A stretch of DNA of 64,000 bases from Sulfuritalea sp. (GTDB taxonomy: Bacteria > Pseudomonadota > Gammaproteobacteria > Burkholderiales > Rhodocyclaceae), in the NCBI GenBank assembly GCA_022842325.1, contig JALHPU010000014.1, positions 44,129-108,128 on the forward strand, written 5' to 3'. Below, piece by piece: positions 1-9,008 of the stretch; position 1 is the stretch's first letter, and every line of letters begins with the position of its first letter. Both the position numbers and the translations under genes were made by a program. Under the pieces are notes generated by a model. It saw nothing but the letters and a program-made list of their open reading frames with translations. It searched no databases and was not told the DNA's origin.

Positions 1-594
1 ATCGGCGAGTCGAAGTACTTCAGCGGCGAGGGTGACTTCATTCCGGTGCGCCCCGGCAATCACATGTGGGAAACCAATTTCGTGCCGGATCTGAGCGCCA
101 TCGAACTCAAGCCCTGGGGCGACCGCGGCGCGGGTGGAAGCAACATCATGTTCATCCTCGCCGATGGGACCATCCATGCCCACATCTCGGAAATGCCCGT
201 CGGCACCTACAAGAAAGCTCACCGTCACGGTGCCGACTTTCACGTCATGTGCGTTACCGGCAGCGGCTATTCCCTGTTGTGGTACGAAGGCGAGCAGGAC
301 TTTCATCGGGTGGACTGGAAGCACGGCACGGTATTCGCGCCCCCCGACCAGATGTTCCATCAGCACTTCAACACCAGCCCCCAGCCAGCGCGCTATTTCG
401 CCACCGCTTACGGCAGCCTGCGGTATCCCTTTACCGAAAGCAAGCGCAAGTCGCTGTTCGGCGGAGTCTCGACCAGTCTGAAGGATGGTGGTGACCAGAT
501 CGAGTACGCAGACCAGTCACCGCGAATTCAGCAGCTCTACGAGGAAGCGACGGCAAGATCCGGAGTCACGCCACGGATGGCGGCGTTTTTCTGA
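1..594 (+). CDS. Bicupin protein, C-terminal cupin domain (5' end outside window)
   Basis: The frame is open from base 1, so the gene is cut by the left edge and only about 197 residues are visible. They align closely with the C-terminal half of the bicupin at 3721-4935: both share WETNFV, FILADGT, KKAHRH and MFHQHFNT. These correspond to cupin motif 1 (His-rich metal site, YKKAHRHGADFHV) and motif 2 (PPDQMFHQHFN), so a metal-binding beta-barrel is likely. A GTG at 46 could be mistaken for a start, but the upstream codons already match the homologue. It faces the EutA-like gene at 705-2423 convergently, and the two form one of three cupin/EutA pairs here. The reaction is unknown. Confidence 0.85.
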   Translation: MGESKYFSGEGDFIPVRPGNHMWETNFVPDLSAIELKPWGDRGAGGSNIMFILADGTIHAHISEMPVGTYKKAHRHGADFHVMCVTGSGYSLLWYEGEQDFHRVDWKHGTVFAPPDQMFHQHFNTSPQPARYFATAYGSLRYPFTESKRKSLFGGVSTSLKDGGDQIEYADQSPRIQQLYEEATARSGVTPRMAAFF

Positions 595-618
595 CCGTTC
601 CATCCTGAAACCCTGTCC

Positions 619-644
619 GGGCGCTGCCGTGTGGAGCAGCGCCC
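619..644. terminator. GC-rich hairpin between convergent genes
   Basis: Arms GGGCGCTGC and GCAGCGCCC pair perfectly over 9 bp around an 8-base loop. The hairpin lies between the stop of the cupin gene (594) and the stop of the convergent EutA-like gene (705). No T-run follows on either strand, so it is a plausible bidirectional termination or mRNA-stabilising hairpin rather than a classical intrinsic terminator. Confidence 0.5.
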
Positions 645-704
645 CGGTTGGTGCGCCTGCGCCTGGCTTGAACTGCCGCTGACGCACCGGGGCCCTGTGC
701 CGGA

Positions 705-2423
705 TCAAACCGGCTTCAGCGGGGCATGGGTATGGTCGTGGCCATGGTCGGCGTGGGAGTGATCGCCATGGTTGTGGGAGTGGCGGGTACGATACCGATA
801 CGCGTGGCCCTTGGGAGCGCGCGGATCCTCGCCGAACACGAGTGATTTCACTGTCACCGGGACGGTCTGGGAAGGCATGCGGATGCGCCCCAGGTCGATG
901 AAATCGAAATCCCACAGAACGATGCCGTCGATCACCAGGATCTCGCTCGCGATCCCCATTTCCTCTCGCAACAGCGCGCCCAGCGTCTGGGCCAGATCGC
1001 CGTCCAGGATCAGGTAGATGGGCTTGCCCTGAGCAATGGTGCCGGCGAGGCCCAGAACGATGCCCGCGCCGAGCGCCAAGACCCGTTTGTACGACGGCGG
1101 TCCGCGCCAGCGCAATGCAAGCGCGACATCGCTTGCGCCCTCGACCAGATCGAATGCCGTGAAGTGCTTGCGGATGGCCTGCGCCACCCGCTCTGGATCG
1201 ATCTCTTCGCCGCATTCAAGGAGCGGCTGCAGCACCGGCAGGTTCTTGCGCGGCAACAGCGCTCCCGGACTGGAAATGTAGAGCGTGTTGCCGCTCAACT
1301 GCACCGAGTATTCGGACGCCCCGAGAGCCGTGGCGCGGATGCATTCACCCGGTGGCAGCAGTCTCCAGGGCAGTTCGCCGGCGTCGATTTTTCGGCGTAG
1401 CGCGGAACCCAACAACTTGCCCATGTCTCCGAAGTCGCGGTCCTCCCTCGCATACACATACTCGGCAACCCCACCCGAAAACATGACGCCGTCAAGATCG
1501 AGCGGGCCCTCAAGCGGTTCGGTAAGAAAGAGTCGCCCGATTCGCTCCGGCAGCGGCTGACCGCGCATCGTCTGGACCAGTGCGTCGGCCATCCACTCGG
1601 CGACGTGCTCCATGGCCGCCCGATCGACCCGCTCACCGATCCGCCACGGATGACCGGCCATCGAGGCCAGGTGGTGGCCGGCGGGGTCCAGGCGAACCAG
1701 GCGCTGATCCTTGTCAACCACATGCAAACGGCCGCCGATATGGGTCGCGGCGGTGGCCACTACTCGCCCGTTGTCGACCACCGCCAGCTTGGTCGTGCCG
1801 CCACCGATGTCGACGTTAAGAACCCGGCTACCCCGATCGTGGGACACGCGGGCGGCTCCCGAGCCATAGGCGGCCAGCATGGCTTCCATATGATGTCCAG
1901 CCGTCGCACAGACGAACTCACCGCCCTGCTCCGCCAGCACCCTGGCTATCGCCTCGGCATTCTCGCGGCGTAACGCCTCGCCGGTGAGAATGACCACGCC
2001 CGTGTCAATATTGTCCGGATGCAGGCGCGCCGCGGCGTAGGCGCGATCAATGATGTCGCCGAGAGCAGTTTCGTCGATGAGCGTCTCGCTTTGATACGGC
2101 GTGAGCGCGACCGGTGACTGGAACAGGGTTTCTCGCGAAACCACGAAGTAGCGGCTGGATAGATCTTCTCCGCGCCGCCGCAAGTTGATCCGTGAAAAAA
2201 TGACCTGCGTACCGGAAGATCCGATGTCGATGCCGACGCTCACCAGTGAAACATGATCCTGAATCCAGATTGGGTTGTCCTCGATGGCGCCCGACGAGTC
2301 GAAGTGATCGTGATCGTGATCGGCAATCTCGCCGTCGTCGTGGTGGTGATCGAAGTCCTCCCCGTAGAGATGGTCGGCAAGTTTGTGTGTCGGATTGCCG
2401 TTCCTGTGTTCGTCATTCGACAT
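705..2423 (-). CDS. EutA-like ASKHA ATPase with His-rich N- and C-terminal tails (paralogue 1)
   Basis: A 572-residue protein of the EutA (ethanolamine ammonia-lyase reactivating factor) family. It has the actin-fold phosphate-1 loop VGIDIGSSGTQ at about residues 63-73, phosphate-2 loop NVDIGGGTTKLAVVD, and FSGGVAEYVY. Characterised EutA is about 467 residues and uses ATP to release damaged B12 from EutBC; no EutBC is present here, so the partner is unknown. The extra length lies in metal-binding-type tails: an N-terminal stretch rich in HHHDD and HDHDH (residues 26-40) and a C-terminal run of HSHNHGDHSHADHGHDH type. The start at 2423 is preceded by GGGGAAACGC; upstream codons lack family similarity. 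It lies 128 bp downstream of the IclR gene on the same strand. Confidence 0.85.
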   Translation of the reverse strand: MSNDEHRNGNPTHKLADHLYGEDFDHHHDDGEIADHDHDHFDSSGAIEDNPIWIQDHVSLVSVGIDIGSSGTQVIFSRINLRRRGEDLSSRYFVVSRETLFQSPVALTPYQSETLIDETALGDIIDRAYAAARLHPDNIDTGVVILTGEALRRENAEAIARVLAEQGGEFVCATAGHHMEAMLAAYGSGAARVSHDRGSRVLNVDIGGGTTKLAVVDNGRVVATAATHIGGRLHVVDKDQRLVRLDPAGHHLASMAGHPWRIGERVDRAAMEHVAEWMADALVQTMRGQPLPERIGRLFLTEPLEGPLDLDGVMFSGGVAEYVYAREDRDFGDMGKLLGSALRRKIDAGELPWRLLPPGECIRATALGASEYSVQLSGNTLYISSPGALLPRKNLPVLQPLLECGEEIDPERVAQAIRKHFTAFDLVEGASDVALALRWRGPPSYKRVLALGAGIVLGLAGTIAQGKPIYLILDGDLAQTLGALLREEMGIASEILVIDGIVLWDFDFIDLGRIRMPSQTVPVTVKSLVFGEDPRAPKGHAYRYRTRHSHNHGDHSHADHGHDHTHAPLKPV

Positions 2424-2551
2424 GCGTTTCCCCGCTGGTAGAGGTGGCAAGCACGTGCGGTGCCACAAGATGGTGAATAAAATGGCGCTATAGGCGCTGC
2501 GTCGTGCGCGGCGGCTTCGGACGCGACCGAAGCTCCTGCCCAGGGCTGCTG

Positions 2552-3358
2552 TTATGCCGGACGCCGGGGCAGATATCCCAGTCGCTGGGAAATCGCATCG
2601 GCGGCGCCGATCACGTCGGGCGCATAGGCCATAAGCTTTTTCTTGGTGAGACGCTGCGTGGGTCCGGCCACGCCCGTCGCCGCAATCACCTTGCCGGCGC
2701 TGTCCCGAACCGGCGCCGCGATGCATCGCATGCCGGCCTCGCTTTCCTCGTCGTCGATCGCGTAGCCTCGGGTACGAATCGCCGCCAGTTCCTTGCGCAG
2801 CGCGGCAGGGTCGATAATTGTCTTGACCGTGCGTTGCGCAAGACCGCCCCGAATGATCTGCTCGATGGATTCCGCTGACTGAAAAGCCATCAGGGCTTTT
2901 CCCTCGCCGGTGCAATAGGCCGGTTTGCGCATGCCCAGTTCCGTGCTCATGCGAATCACCTGGCGACTTGCGAGATAGTTGATATAGATAATGCTCGCGT
3001 GCTCAAGAATCGCCAGATGCACCGTTTCCCCGGTCGTGTCCCTCAGCATCGTCAAAAAAGGCCTCGCCTCGGTTGAAAAATCCATTTGCCGCCGCACCAG
3101 CGTACCCATCTCGAACAAAGCCATTCCGAGCCTGTATTTGCCCGTCTCCCGAGTTTGCTCCAGCATATCCGCTCCGATCAGCGTGGAAGCCAGGCGATGC
3201 ACGGTACTCTTGGCCAAATTGAGCTGCTTGGCCAATTGACTGAGGCCAATCTCGTATTCTTCATCGGAAAAGGCCTTGAGCAGCCGCATCGCATTGGCAA
3301 CCGAAGACAACCGCTTGGTGTCGCCTTCCTTTGCCTTTGACATAGATTTGCGTTCCAT
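2552..3358 (-). CDS. IclR family transcriptional regulator
   Basis: A 268-residue protein with an N-terminal winged helix-turn-helix (SSVANAMRLLKAFSDEEYEIG, then LAKQLNLAKSTVHRLASTL) and a C-terminal IclR effector domain (AYCTGEGKALMAF, RGYAIDDEESEAGMRCIAAPV, TGVAGPTQRLT). IclR proteins bind a small organic acid and usually repress or activate an adjacent catabolic operon. The ATG at 3358 has CGGAG nine bases upstream; a TTG at 3364 and an ATG at 3343 are less likely starts. A partial inverted repeat at 3372-3388 in its own promoter suggests autoregulation. It is the only regulator among the metabolic genes and is probably co-transcribed with the EutA-like gene at 705-2423. Confidence 0.93.
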   Translation of the reverse strand: MERKSMSKAKEGDTKRLSSVANAMRLLKAFSDEEYEIGLSQLAKQLNLAKSTVHRLASTLIGADMLEQTRETGKYRLGMALFEMGTLVRRQMDFSTEARPFLTMLRDTTGETVHLAILEHASIIYINYLASRQVIRMSTELGMRKPAYCTGEGKALMAFQSAESIEQIIRGGLAQRTVKTIIDPAALRKELAAIRTRGYAIDDEESEAGMRCIAAPVRDSAGKVIAATGVAGPTQRLTKKKLMAYAPDVIGAADAISQRLGYLPRRPA

Positions 3359-3371
3359 TGACAAGAACTCC

Positions 3372-3388
3372 GGTTCATATGTTGGAAC
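3372..3388. promoter_or_regulatory. Putative IclR-type operator upstream of the IclR gene
   Basis: GGTTCATATGTTGGAAC, a 17-bp imperfect inverted repeat with 7 bases between half-sites, lies 14 bp upstream of the IclR start codon. It fits the same pattern as sites at 17491, 21598 and 22987. It is the weakest of the four in symmetry. IclR-family operators are typically 15-17 bp GTTCC/GGAAC palindromes. Confidence 0.45.
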
Positions 3389-3720
3389 TCAGTCTATCAG
3401 CGCTCCCATCGCCCGACAAGCAATAGCATGGTCAAATAGGATTTTAGCAACGACGAAAACCAGGAACGCCGGCCAGGTGCGAAACATAAAAAGAGCGCAC
3501 CACCGGGCACAAAAGTCGGCGCTGGCGATACGGCGAACCAATGCCACGGGATGCGCGGCATTGTCGGCATGACGATGGCGAACGGCAGGCCACGGCGCTG
3601 GCTATGCAATCAAAAGGTGAAGTATGATTCATGCGTTTTTATCGGCCTTCCGCATGGGAATACATCAACGCCGGCGCAGTAGAGGATTCTTGGATCTTAT
3701 TTTGAAAAGGTATCACTGAA
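3389..3720. other. Intergenic region between divergent IclR and bicupin genes
   Basis: No convincing gene. It should hold the promoters for the divergent IclR gene and the bicupin/EutA operon starting at 3721. AAAAGG at 3704-3709 serves as the bicupin ribosome site. TTCC-N5-GGAA at 3648-3660 resembles the operator half-sites but has the wrong spacing. Confidence 0.5.
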
Positions 3721-4935
3721 ATGACGAATAATGGCGGCGAAAATCCCTCGGCCAACGAACATGTCCTGGTCAAGCAGGCTAAGGTTCTGATTGATCCATA
3801 CCGTGATTGGGCTGAAGGCGAGGGAATACCGATACATCTCGATTTCGGTCACAACCTGCTCGAGTTGGAGACCGGTCCCTGGGATCGTTATGAAGCTCGG
3901 GGGTGCTTTGCCCATACCCATGGCGCGGGCGATTTCATGGCTAATTACGTGCTCGAAATTTCTCCCAGCGGAAAGACCCGCCCGCTAAAGCATCTATATG
4001 AAATATTTTGTTTTGTGCTCGCTGGTCATGGCTCGACAAAGGTCTGGCTACCAAATGGCGAGACACGCGTATTCGAGTGGGGACCAAAGGCGCTGTTCGC
4101 GATCCCGCTCAATTGTCAATATCAGATATTTAACAGCACGAGCTTGAAGCCGGTCCGGATTTCATGCACCAACGACGCGCCCATCACGATTAACCTGTAT
4201 CACAATCTTGATTTCGTCTTTGATAATCCATGCGTTTTTCCGGAACGCGCGGGGCTGTCAAAGCATTTTGATGGCGAAGGCGATCATTCTGAATGGATTG
4301 CCGCGAACACGATCAAGCGAAATCTATGGGAAACAAATTTTGTTCATGATCTGTCGAGCTTCAAGCTTTATGAATTTGAAGAGAGAGGCAAGGGATCAAC
4401 CAACGTCAGTTTCATCCTTGCCGACGGAACGATGCATGCCCATGTATCGCAAATTCCAAAGGGGCGTTACAAGAAAGCGCATCGTCATGCTGCCGGCACC
4501 CATGTGCATGCCGTCGATGGCGTGGGATATTCGCTTTTGTGGCACGAGGGCGATTCGGAATTCAAGGAATTCCCGTGGCGGCACGGATTCATGTACACAC
4601 CACCGTTCTGGATGTTCCATCAGCATTTCAACACCGGCCCGAGCCCGGCGCGTTATCTAGCTTGCAGTCTCGGCAGCCGACGCTATCCGTTCATTTCGCT
4701 TAGACGCAAAAGTTCCGAAGGCGCGGGATCCATATCGATTTCGCAAGGCGGTCGCCAAATCGAATACACGGATCAGGACGCTCGCATTCATCGCAAATGG
4801 CTCGAGGCACTGCGCAAGACCGGTGTGCCGTCTGAAATGGGCGAGATATTCGACGAGCCCGCGATCCTTGAATTACCCTCTGAAGCGTTAAGTGGTGTCA
4901 TACGCACGCCGCGATCAATTGGCCCTGCCGTCTAA
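3721..4935 (+). CDS. Bicupin protein (paralogue 2)
   Basis: 404 residues with two cupin domains. The N-terminal domain (about 60-165) has YVLEISPSGKTRPLKHLYEI and ALFAIPLNCQYQIFNST. The C-terminal domain (about 225-335) has the His cluster KKAHRHAAGTHVH and the second motif PPFWMFHQHFNTG, so only the C-terminal domain has a full metal-site pattern. There is no signal peptide, so it is probably cytosolic. The ATG follows AAAAGGTATCACTGA. The next gene, 88 bp downstream on the same strand, is an EutA-like ATPase, and the pair recurs at 18648-21511 and 1-2423. The family resembles uncharacterised cupins distantly related to gentisate-dioxygenase-type bicupins; no substrate can be assigned. Confidence 0.85.
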   Translation: MTNNGGENPSANEHVLVKQAKVLIDPYRDWAEGEGIPIHLDFGHNLLELETGPWDRYEARGCFAHTHGAGDFMANYVLEISPSGKTRPLKHLYEIFCFVLAGHGSTKVWLPNGETRVFEWGPKALFAIPLNCQYQIFNSTSLKPVRISCTNDAPITINLYHNLDFVFDNPCVFPERAGLSKHFDGEGDHSEWIAANTIKRNLWETNFVHDLSSFKLYEFEERGKGSTNVSFILADGTMHAHVSQIPKGRYKKAHRHAAGTHVHAVDGVGYSLLWHEGDSEFKEFPWRHGFMYTPPFWMFHQHFNTGPSPARYLACSLGSRRYPFISLRRKSSEGAGSISISQGGRQIEYTDQDARIHRKWLEALRKTGVPSEMGEIFDEPAILELPSEALSGVIRTPRSIGPAV

Positions 4936-5008
4936 GCACCTGGCCAGGATCAAACTTGCCCAGACCGGTATGCAATAGGCGTGTTCGCGTTGTTGGCTGC
5001 TCTGGTTT

Positions 5009-5015
5009 AAGGAGG
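5009..5015 (+). promoter_or_regulatory. Strong Shine-Dalgarno fixing a GTG start
   Basis: AAGGAGG at 5009-5015 lies eight bases before GTG at 5024. It identifies that GTG, rather than the ATG codons further in, as the start of the second EutA-like gene. Confidence 0.8.
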
Positions 5016-5023
5016 ATTTTCGC

Positions 5024-6550
5024 GTGCCGCATGATATCGATCTTGATCATGAACATGAGCAAATGTCTGAAGCCGACAGTACCGTGGTCGCCCAAGCCAT
5101 ATGGGAACAGGAAACCATAGAGCTGCGGACGGTCGGCATAGATATTGGAAGCTCCACTTCACATCTGCTGTTCGCGCGCGTCACTCTCAAACGGTTGGCG
5201 GAGGGACTATCCAGTCGGTTTGTTGTGATCGACAGGCAGGTTCTGTGGCGCTCTCCAATCATGTTGACACCATTTTTGCCCGATGGCGCGATTGACGCCC
5301 GCCAATTGGAGCGCTTTATACGCCATGCATACCATGATGCCGGTCTGCGTCGGGGCGATATTGACAGTGGCGCGGTGATCCTCACCGGCGAAGCAATAAA
5401 GCGCAAAAATGCCCGAGCGATTGACGAAATCTTTGCGGAAGAATCCGGAAAGTTTGTTTGTGCAACCGCCGGCCACAAATTCGAATGCATTTTGGCGGCA
5501 CATGGGTCTGGAGCAACGGCGCTGTCGAGACGCAGAGATGAATGCGGGCTTCATGTCGATGTTGGCGGCGGTACCACGAAGCTGGCATTGATTGATCGCG
5601 GCGAAATTATTGGCGTAGCCGCTTTCGCTGTCGGCGGTCGCCTTCTTGCGCAAGACGAGAATGGAGCGTGGACACGTATCGATGACTCCGCGCATCTAGT
5701 GGCCAAACAAATGGGGATTGAGGCCTCACCGTGCAGATTTGCGGACGAGTCTGTCCGCCAAGCAATTGCAGAACGGTTAGCGATGATTGTTGTAGATCAG
5801 ATTTGCGGAACAGCGCTCGACGAGTTGGGTCATGCTCTTGAGTTAACCGAGCCGTTACCGAGAACAATGACGCCGCGTTTTATTACGTTTTCCGGTGGGG
5901 TCGCCGAGTACATTTTTGGCCGTGAGAGCGCCAGTCACGGTGACATCGCCAAGCCACTTGCCAACGAAATCGTCAAGCAGATCAAGGCCCGTATTTCGAT
6001 TCCAATCATCGAACCCCTGGAGCGCATTCGCGCGACGGTTATCGGCGCCTCGCAATTCACGGTACAGGTGAGCGGCAAGACCATCTACCTGCCGGATATG
6101 GACGTGTTGCCCGTTCACAACATTCCCGTGATCCATCTCGGCCTGGACATCTCCAATCACATCGACACCGATGAGATCGTGGGCGCCTTTAAGAGAAATG
6201 CGGACATTCTCGATCTCGAGCCAAGCTGCCGTCTGGCGGTCGCGTTTACGTGGGACGGTGCGCCAGAGCATTGGCGCCTCTTGGCGATGGCCAAAGCCAT
6301 CATGAAGTTTGCGGCGCCATCAGGAAAAAGGAACGAAATACTTTTCTTGATGATTGACGGCGACGTAGGCGCCTCCCTTGGTCGAATATTGCACGATGAG
6401 CTTCATCTCGATGGAAAAATCGTCTCGATCGACGGTATAAAGTTGCGCGAACTGGACTTCGTTGACGTTGGAGAATTGCTCGACCCGCCGGGCGTGGTGC
6501 CAGTCGTGATCAAGTCCTTGCTGTTTCCGGGCAATCTCCCCTGCAAATAA
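5024..6550 (+). CDS. EutA-like ASKHA ATPase (paralogue 2)
   Basis: 508 residues, EutA family. The phosphate-1 loop VGIDIGSSTSHLLF is at about 37-50, phosphate-2 is HVDVGGGTTKLALID, and FSGGVAEYIFG and VIGASQFTVQVSGKTIYL follow. A short His/Asp-rich start (PHDIDLDHEHEQ) echoes the longer tail of paralogue 1. It sits 88 bp after the bicupin gene on the same strand and so forms a likely two-gene operon. Known EutA reactivates B12-dependent ethanolamine ammonia-lyase; without eutBC nearby the client enzyme is unknown, and the cupin is the obvious candidate partner. It ends 100 bp before the convergent binding-protein gene. Confidence 0.87.
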   Translation: MPHDIDLDHEHEQMSEADSTVVAQAIWEQETIELRTVGIDIGSSTSHLLFARVTLKRLAEGLSSRFVVIDRQVLWRSPIMLTPFLPDGAIDARQLERFIRHAYHDAGLRRGDIDSGAVILTGEAIKRKNARAIDEIFAEESGKFVCATAGHKFECILAAHGSGATALSRRRDECGLHVDVGGGTTKLALIDRGEIIGVAAFAVGGRLLAQDENGAWTRIDDSAHLVAKQMGIEASPCRFADESVRQAIAERLAMIVVDQICGTALDELGHALELTEPLPRTMTPRFITFSGGVAEYIFGRESASHGDIAKPLANEIVKQIKARISIPIIEPLERIRATVIGASQFTVQVSGKTIYLPDMDVLPVHNIPVIHLGLDISNHIDTDEIVGAFKRNADILDLEPSCRLAVAFTWDGAPEHWRLLAMAKAIMKFAAPSGKRNEILFLMIDGDVGASLGRILHDELHLDGKIVSIDGIKLRELDFVDVGELLDPPGVVPVVIKSLLFPGNLPCK

Positions 6551-6653
6551 ACCTGACTCCCCTCGTGTTGCCGACCGGAAGCGCGCCCGACCAGCAAACC
6601 CGGAGGGCCCCGGTCGCCGGCCTCGGCGCCCAACACATCACGAAGGGACATGC

Positions 6654-7709
6654 TCAATTCGCCGACATAGTGTCCTTGAAAATCCTTTCCCATTTCGCCT
6701 GTTCATCGAGCGCAACGGTGGGATCAATAAGCACGAGCTTCAGGTTTCCCAGCGGTGATTTGACCTTGGTATTGCTCGGCACGTAGTCCATGCCAACCAA
6801 GAGATTCTGCCCCTCGCCAAGGATGAATTCATAGAACAGTAACGCAGCGTTTGGATGCGGCGCATTACGCGCAATGCCAGCGCCGTTGGCGCGGGTAATG
6901 GCCGGTTCGATGACAAACCAGTCAACCGGGGCGCCCTTGCGCATGAGCCGCGGCGGCATGTAGTTGTAAACCGTCAGCGCCAACCCAATCTCTCCGGCGG
7001 CCACCAGGTTGGTCAACAGCGAATGCCCTTTTCGTATCGAGATGCCGTTGGTGGCCACGATGTCCCGGAACAGTTTGATCCCTGCTTCGCCCCCCTGCTG
7101 CGTGACTACCGAGGCAAACCAATCCTCGTCCTTGGCCTCTATGCCAAGTCGGCCTTTCCATTTTGGATCGAGCAGATCCTTGTAGGTTTTCGGTAGATCC
7201 TCTTTTTTTACCAGGTTTGTGTTGTAGGCTTGGACAAACACGGAGAGAAGGGTTGCCACCCACTCGCGGTGTTTGGGTACCGCGCCGGCATGCAAATCCT
7301 TGAAGACGGGAGAATTCACCGGCTGGAGAATCTTTTCTCGCGACAGCGCCTCCAGCTCCGGGGTTTGCGTTTGAATCAGATCGACTTCGTGCCTCTTGGC
7401 ATTCGATTCCGAGATCGTGCGTTGCAGCACCTTGTCGGAGCCGGCGCGCCACGTGTTCACCTTGACGCCGTATTTTGCCTCGAATGGCTTGATCAATGTC
7501 GGCAAGTCCTGTTCCGAGATGCTGGTGTACAGATTCAGCGACCCTTCTTTCTTGGCGGCCGCAATGATGCGATCCATCCGCTCGGGACCGCTGTAATCAA
7601 GCAGCGACGCATCGGCCTTTTGCGCAACCGCAGGCAGGCCCAGCAAGGCCTGCGCGGCGATGACGGCAAGCATCATGCATCGTAAGGAATTACTCTTGAA
7701 TTTGTACAT
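6654..7709 (-). CDS. Iron(III)-type periplasmic solute-binding protein (orphan 1)
   Basis: 351 residues. The N-terminal signal peptide has a hydrophobic stretch LAVIAAQALLGLPAVAQ, predicting periplasmic location. The body is the extracellular solute-binding fold of ferric-type ABC systems: AAKKEGSLNLYTS, FEAKYGVKVNTWRAGSDKV, LLDPKWKGRLGIEAKDEDW, IRKGHSLLTNLVAAGE, NGAGIARNAPHPNAALLFYEF. AGGAGG lies eight bases before the ATG at 7709; a TTG two codons upstream is too close to it. No permease or ATPase of this family is nearby. Four close paralogues lie in the window, and many such proteins bind organic acids or metal chelates; the ligand is unknown. Confidence 0.85.
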   Translation of the reverse strand: MYKFKSNSLRCMMLAVIAAQALLGLPAVAQKADASLLDYSGPERMDRIIAAAKKEGSLNLYTSISEQDLPTLIKPFEAKYGVKVNTWRAGSDKVLQRTISESNAKRHEVDLIQTQTPELEALSREKILQPVNSPVFKDLHAGAVPKHREWVATLLSVFVQAYNTNLVKKEDLPKTYKDLLDPKWKGRLGIEAKDEDWFASVVTQQGGEAGIKLFRDIVATNGISIRKGHSLLTNLVAAGEIGLALTVYNYMPPRLMRKGAPVDWFVIEPAITRANGAGIARNAPHPNAALLFYEFILGEGQNLLVGMDYVPSNTKVKSPLGNLKLVLIDPTVALDEQAKWERIFKDTMSAN

Positions 7710-7799
7710 TTCCAATGCCTCCTGTTTTGGTAAAAATATTGCCGCCCAAGATCGTCCGACAACAGGGTCTTGCCGAATTTGCGCCGTGTTGGCTGACCC

Positions 7800-8897
7800 T
7801 CAGTCTCGAATATCCTGCAAGAACCACTCGGTTGGGAGGGTACGTCCGAGCCCGCGCTCTACGGCGGCTTCATAAACCACCGCAGCAACGCTGTAAAACT
7901 GCGCGCCCTGAATGTTGCCGCGCTCCGAGTAGGTGATCTGGTCGCGACCGCCGCGTCCTTGTTCCCGCTCCGCCACGATATCGGCGAAGAACACGTCGTC
8001 GCCGCGCCCGGTCACTCGCGACGCACGTTTTCCAATAAGCTCACTCTGCCAGCGCGGGTCATCCGGTCGTGCGAGATAGGCGAGATACTCGTCGGCCGTT
8101 CCCAGTTCCGGACGGCCAACCGGCGCCGGCGCCGTCCCCAGCCTGAGCGTGCGATCAAAACGCCCGCGCGCGCCCTCGGTAGGTCGACCGCCGATTGAAA
8201 TGACATGCATCCCCGGTTCCAGCCATTCGGGCTGAATCACCGGTACCGAGGAATCCGTGCAGGAAGCCAGAATGTCCGCACCGCGGCAAGCGTCGGCGGG
8301 ATTATCGAGCGCCTCGCAGGCGATGCCGAAGCGCTCCGACATTTCAGCGGCATATCGATCACGATTCGCCTTGGTCGGGCTGTATACCTTCACGCTGCGA
8401 ATGTCGCGAACCTCGCGCAGCGCTTCCAGATGGGATCGCGCCATGCCGCCAGCGCCGATCATCGCCAGCGCCGTCGAATCCTCGCGCGCCATGATATTGG
8501 TTCCGATCGCGCTGTCGGCAGCGACCCGCATATGCTGCAGGTAGCCGTCATTGAGGATTGCCAGCGGCTCCCCGGTGTCAATGCTGGTGAGCCAGATCAG
8601 GCCGCAAAAAAGCCCTGGGCGCGAGGCGTATTTTTCCTGGGTCCGCACCCCGTTGTATGCTTGCTCGTAAATCACGTCCGACTTCATGCGCACAGCAAAA
8701 TAGCCGCGCGTCGATCCGCCCTCCATCGTTCCCCATTGATAAACGCGGCCCGGTTCGGCGGTCGGAATGCGAATATCAATGCGCGGACGGCATACGGCCT
8801 CCTGCGCTGCCAGATCCATATAAGCCTGGAAAAGCGCATCCCGGGTCATGGCCGGAGTCAGCAATTGTTCTACGTCGGAATTGTTGAGGAAAAGCAT
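7800..8897 (-). CDS. Ornithine cyclodeaminase / mu-crystallin family protein 1
   Basis: 365 residues. The NAD(P)-binding Rossmann motif MIGAGGMARSHLEAL sits mid-protein, followed by SVKVYSPTKANRDRYAAEM and the family stretch VISIGGRPTEGARGR. Family members include ornithine cyclodeaminase, ketimine reductases and alanine dehydrogenases, all acting on amino or imino acids; this one cannot be assigned. AAGGA precedes the ATG at 8897. It is the downstream member of a run of three same-family genes on the same strand (7800-11446), which suggests stepwise or parallel handling of related amines or imines. Confidence 0.85.
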   Translation of the reverse strand: MLFLNNSDVEQLLTPAMTRDALFQAYMDLAAQEAVCRPRIDIRIPTAEPGRVYQWGTMEGGSTRGYFAVRMKSDVIYEQAYNGVRTQEKYASRPGLFCGLIWLTSIDTGEPLAILNDGYLQHMRVAADSAIGTNIMAREDSTALAMIGAGGMARSHLEALREVRDIRSVKVYSPTKANRDRYAAEMSERFGIACEALDNPADACRGADILASCTDSSVPVIQPEWLEPGMHVISIGGRPTEGARGRFDRTLRLGTAPAPVGRPELGTADEYLAYLARPDDPRWQSELIGKRASRVTGRGDDVFFADIVAEREQGRGGRDQITYSERGNIQGAQFYSVAAVVYEAAVERGLGRTLPTEWFLQDIRD

Positions 8898-9008
8898 TGT
8901 CTGTTCCTTATTCAGAGGTGTAACTATCGCCGCCAGATCGATACCCGAACCAAGCGTAGCGCCGGTCCCATGTCTCGGGTCTGAGGTTCTGCCTTCATGG
9001 TCTTGCGT

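Noticed and set aside
3648..3660. TTCC-N5-GGAA dyad before the bicupin at 3721 as an IclR operator
   Set aside because: The spacer is 5 rather than 7 bases and there is no ATAT core, unlike the four sites reported.
705..6550. Genuine ethanolamine utilisation (eut) locus
   Set aside because: No eutB, eutC, shell or alcohol-dehydrogenase genes are present; only the EutA fold is shared.
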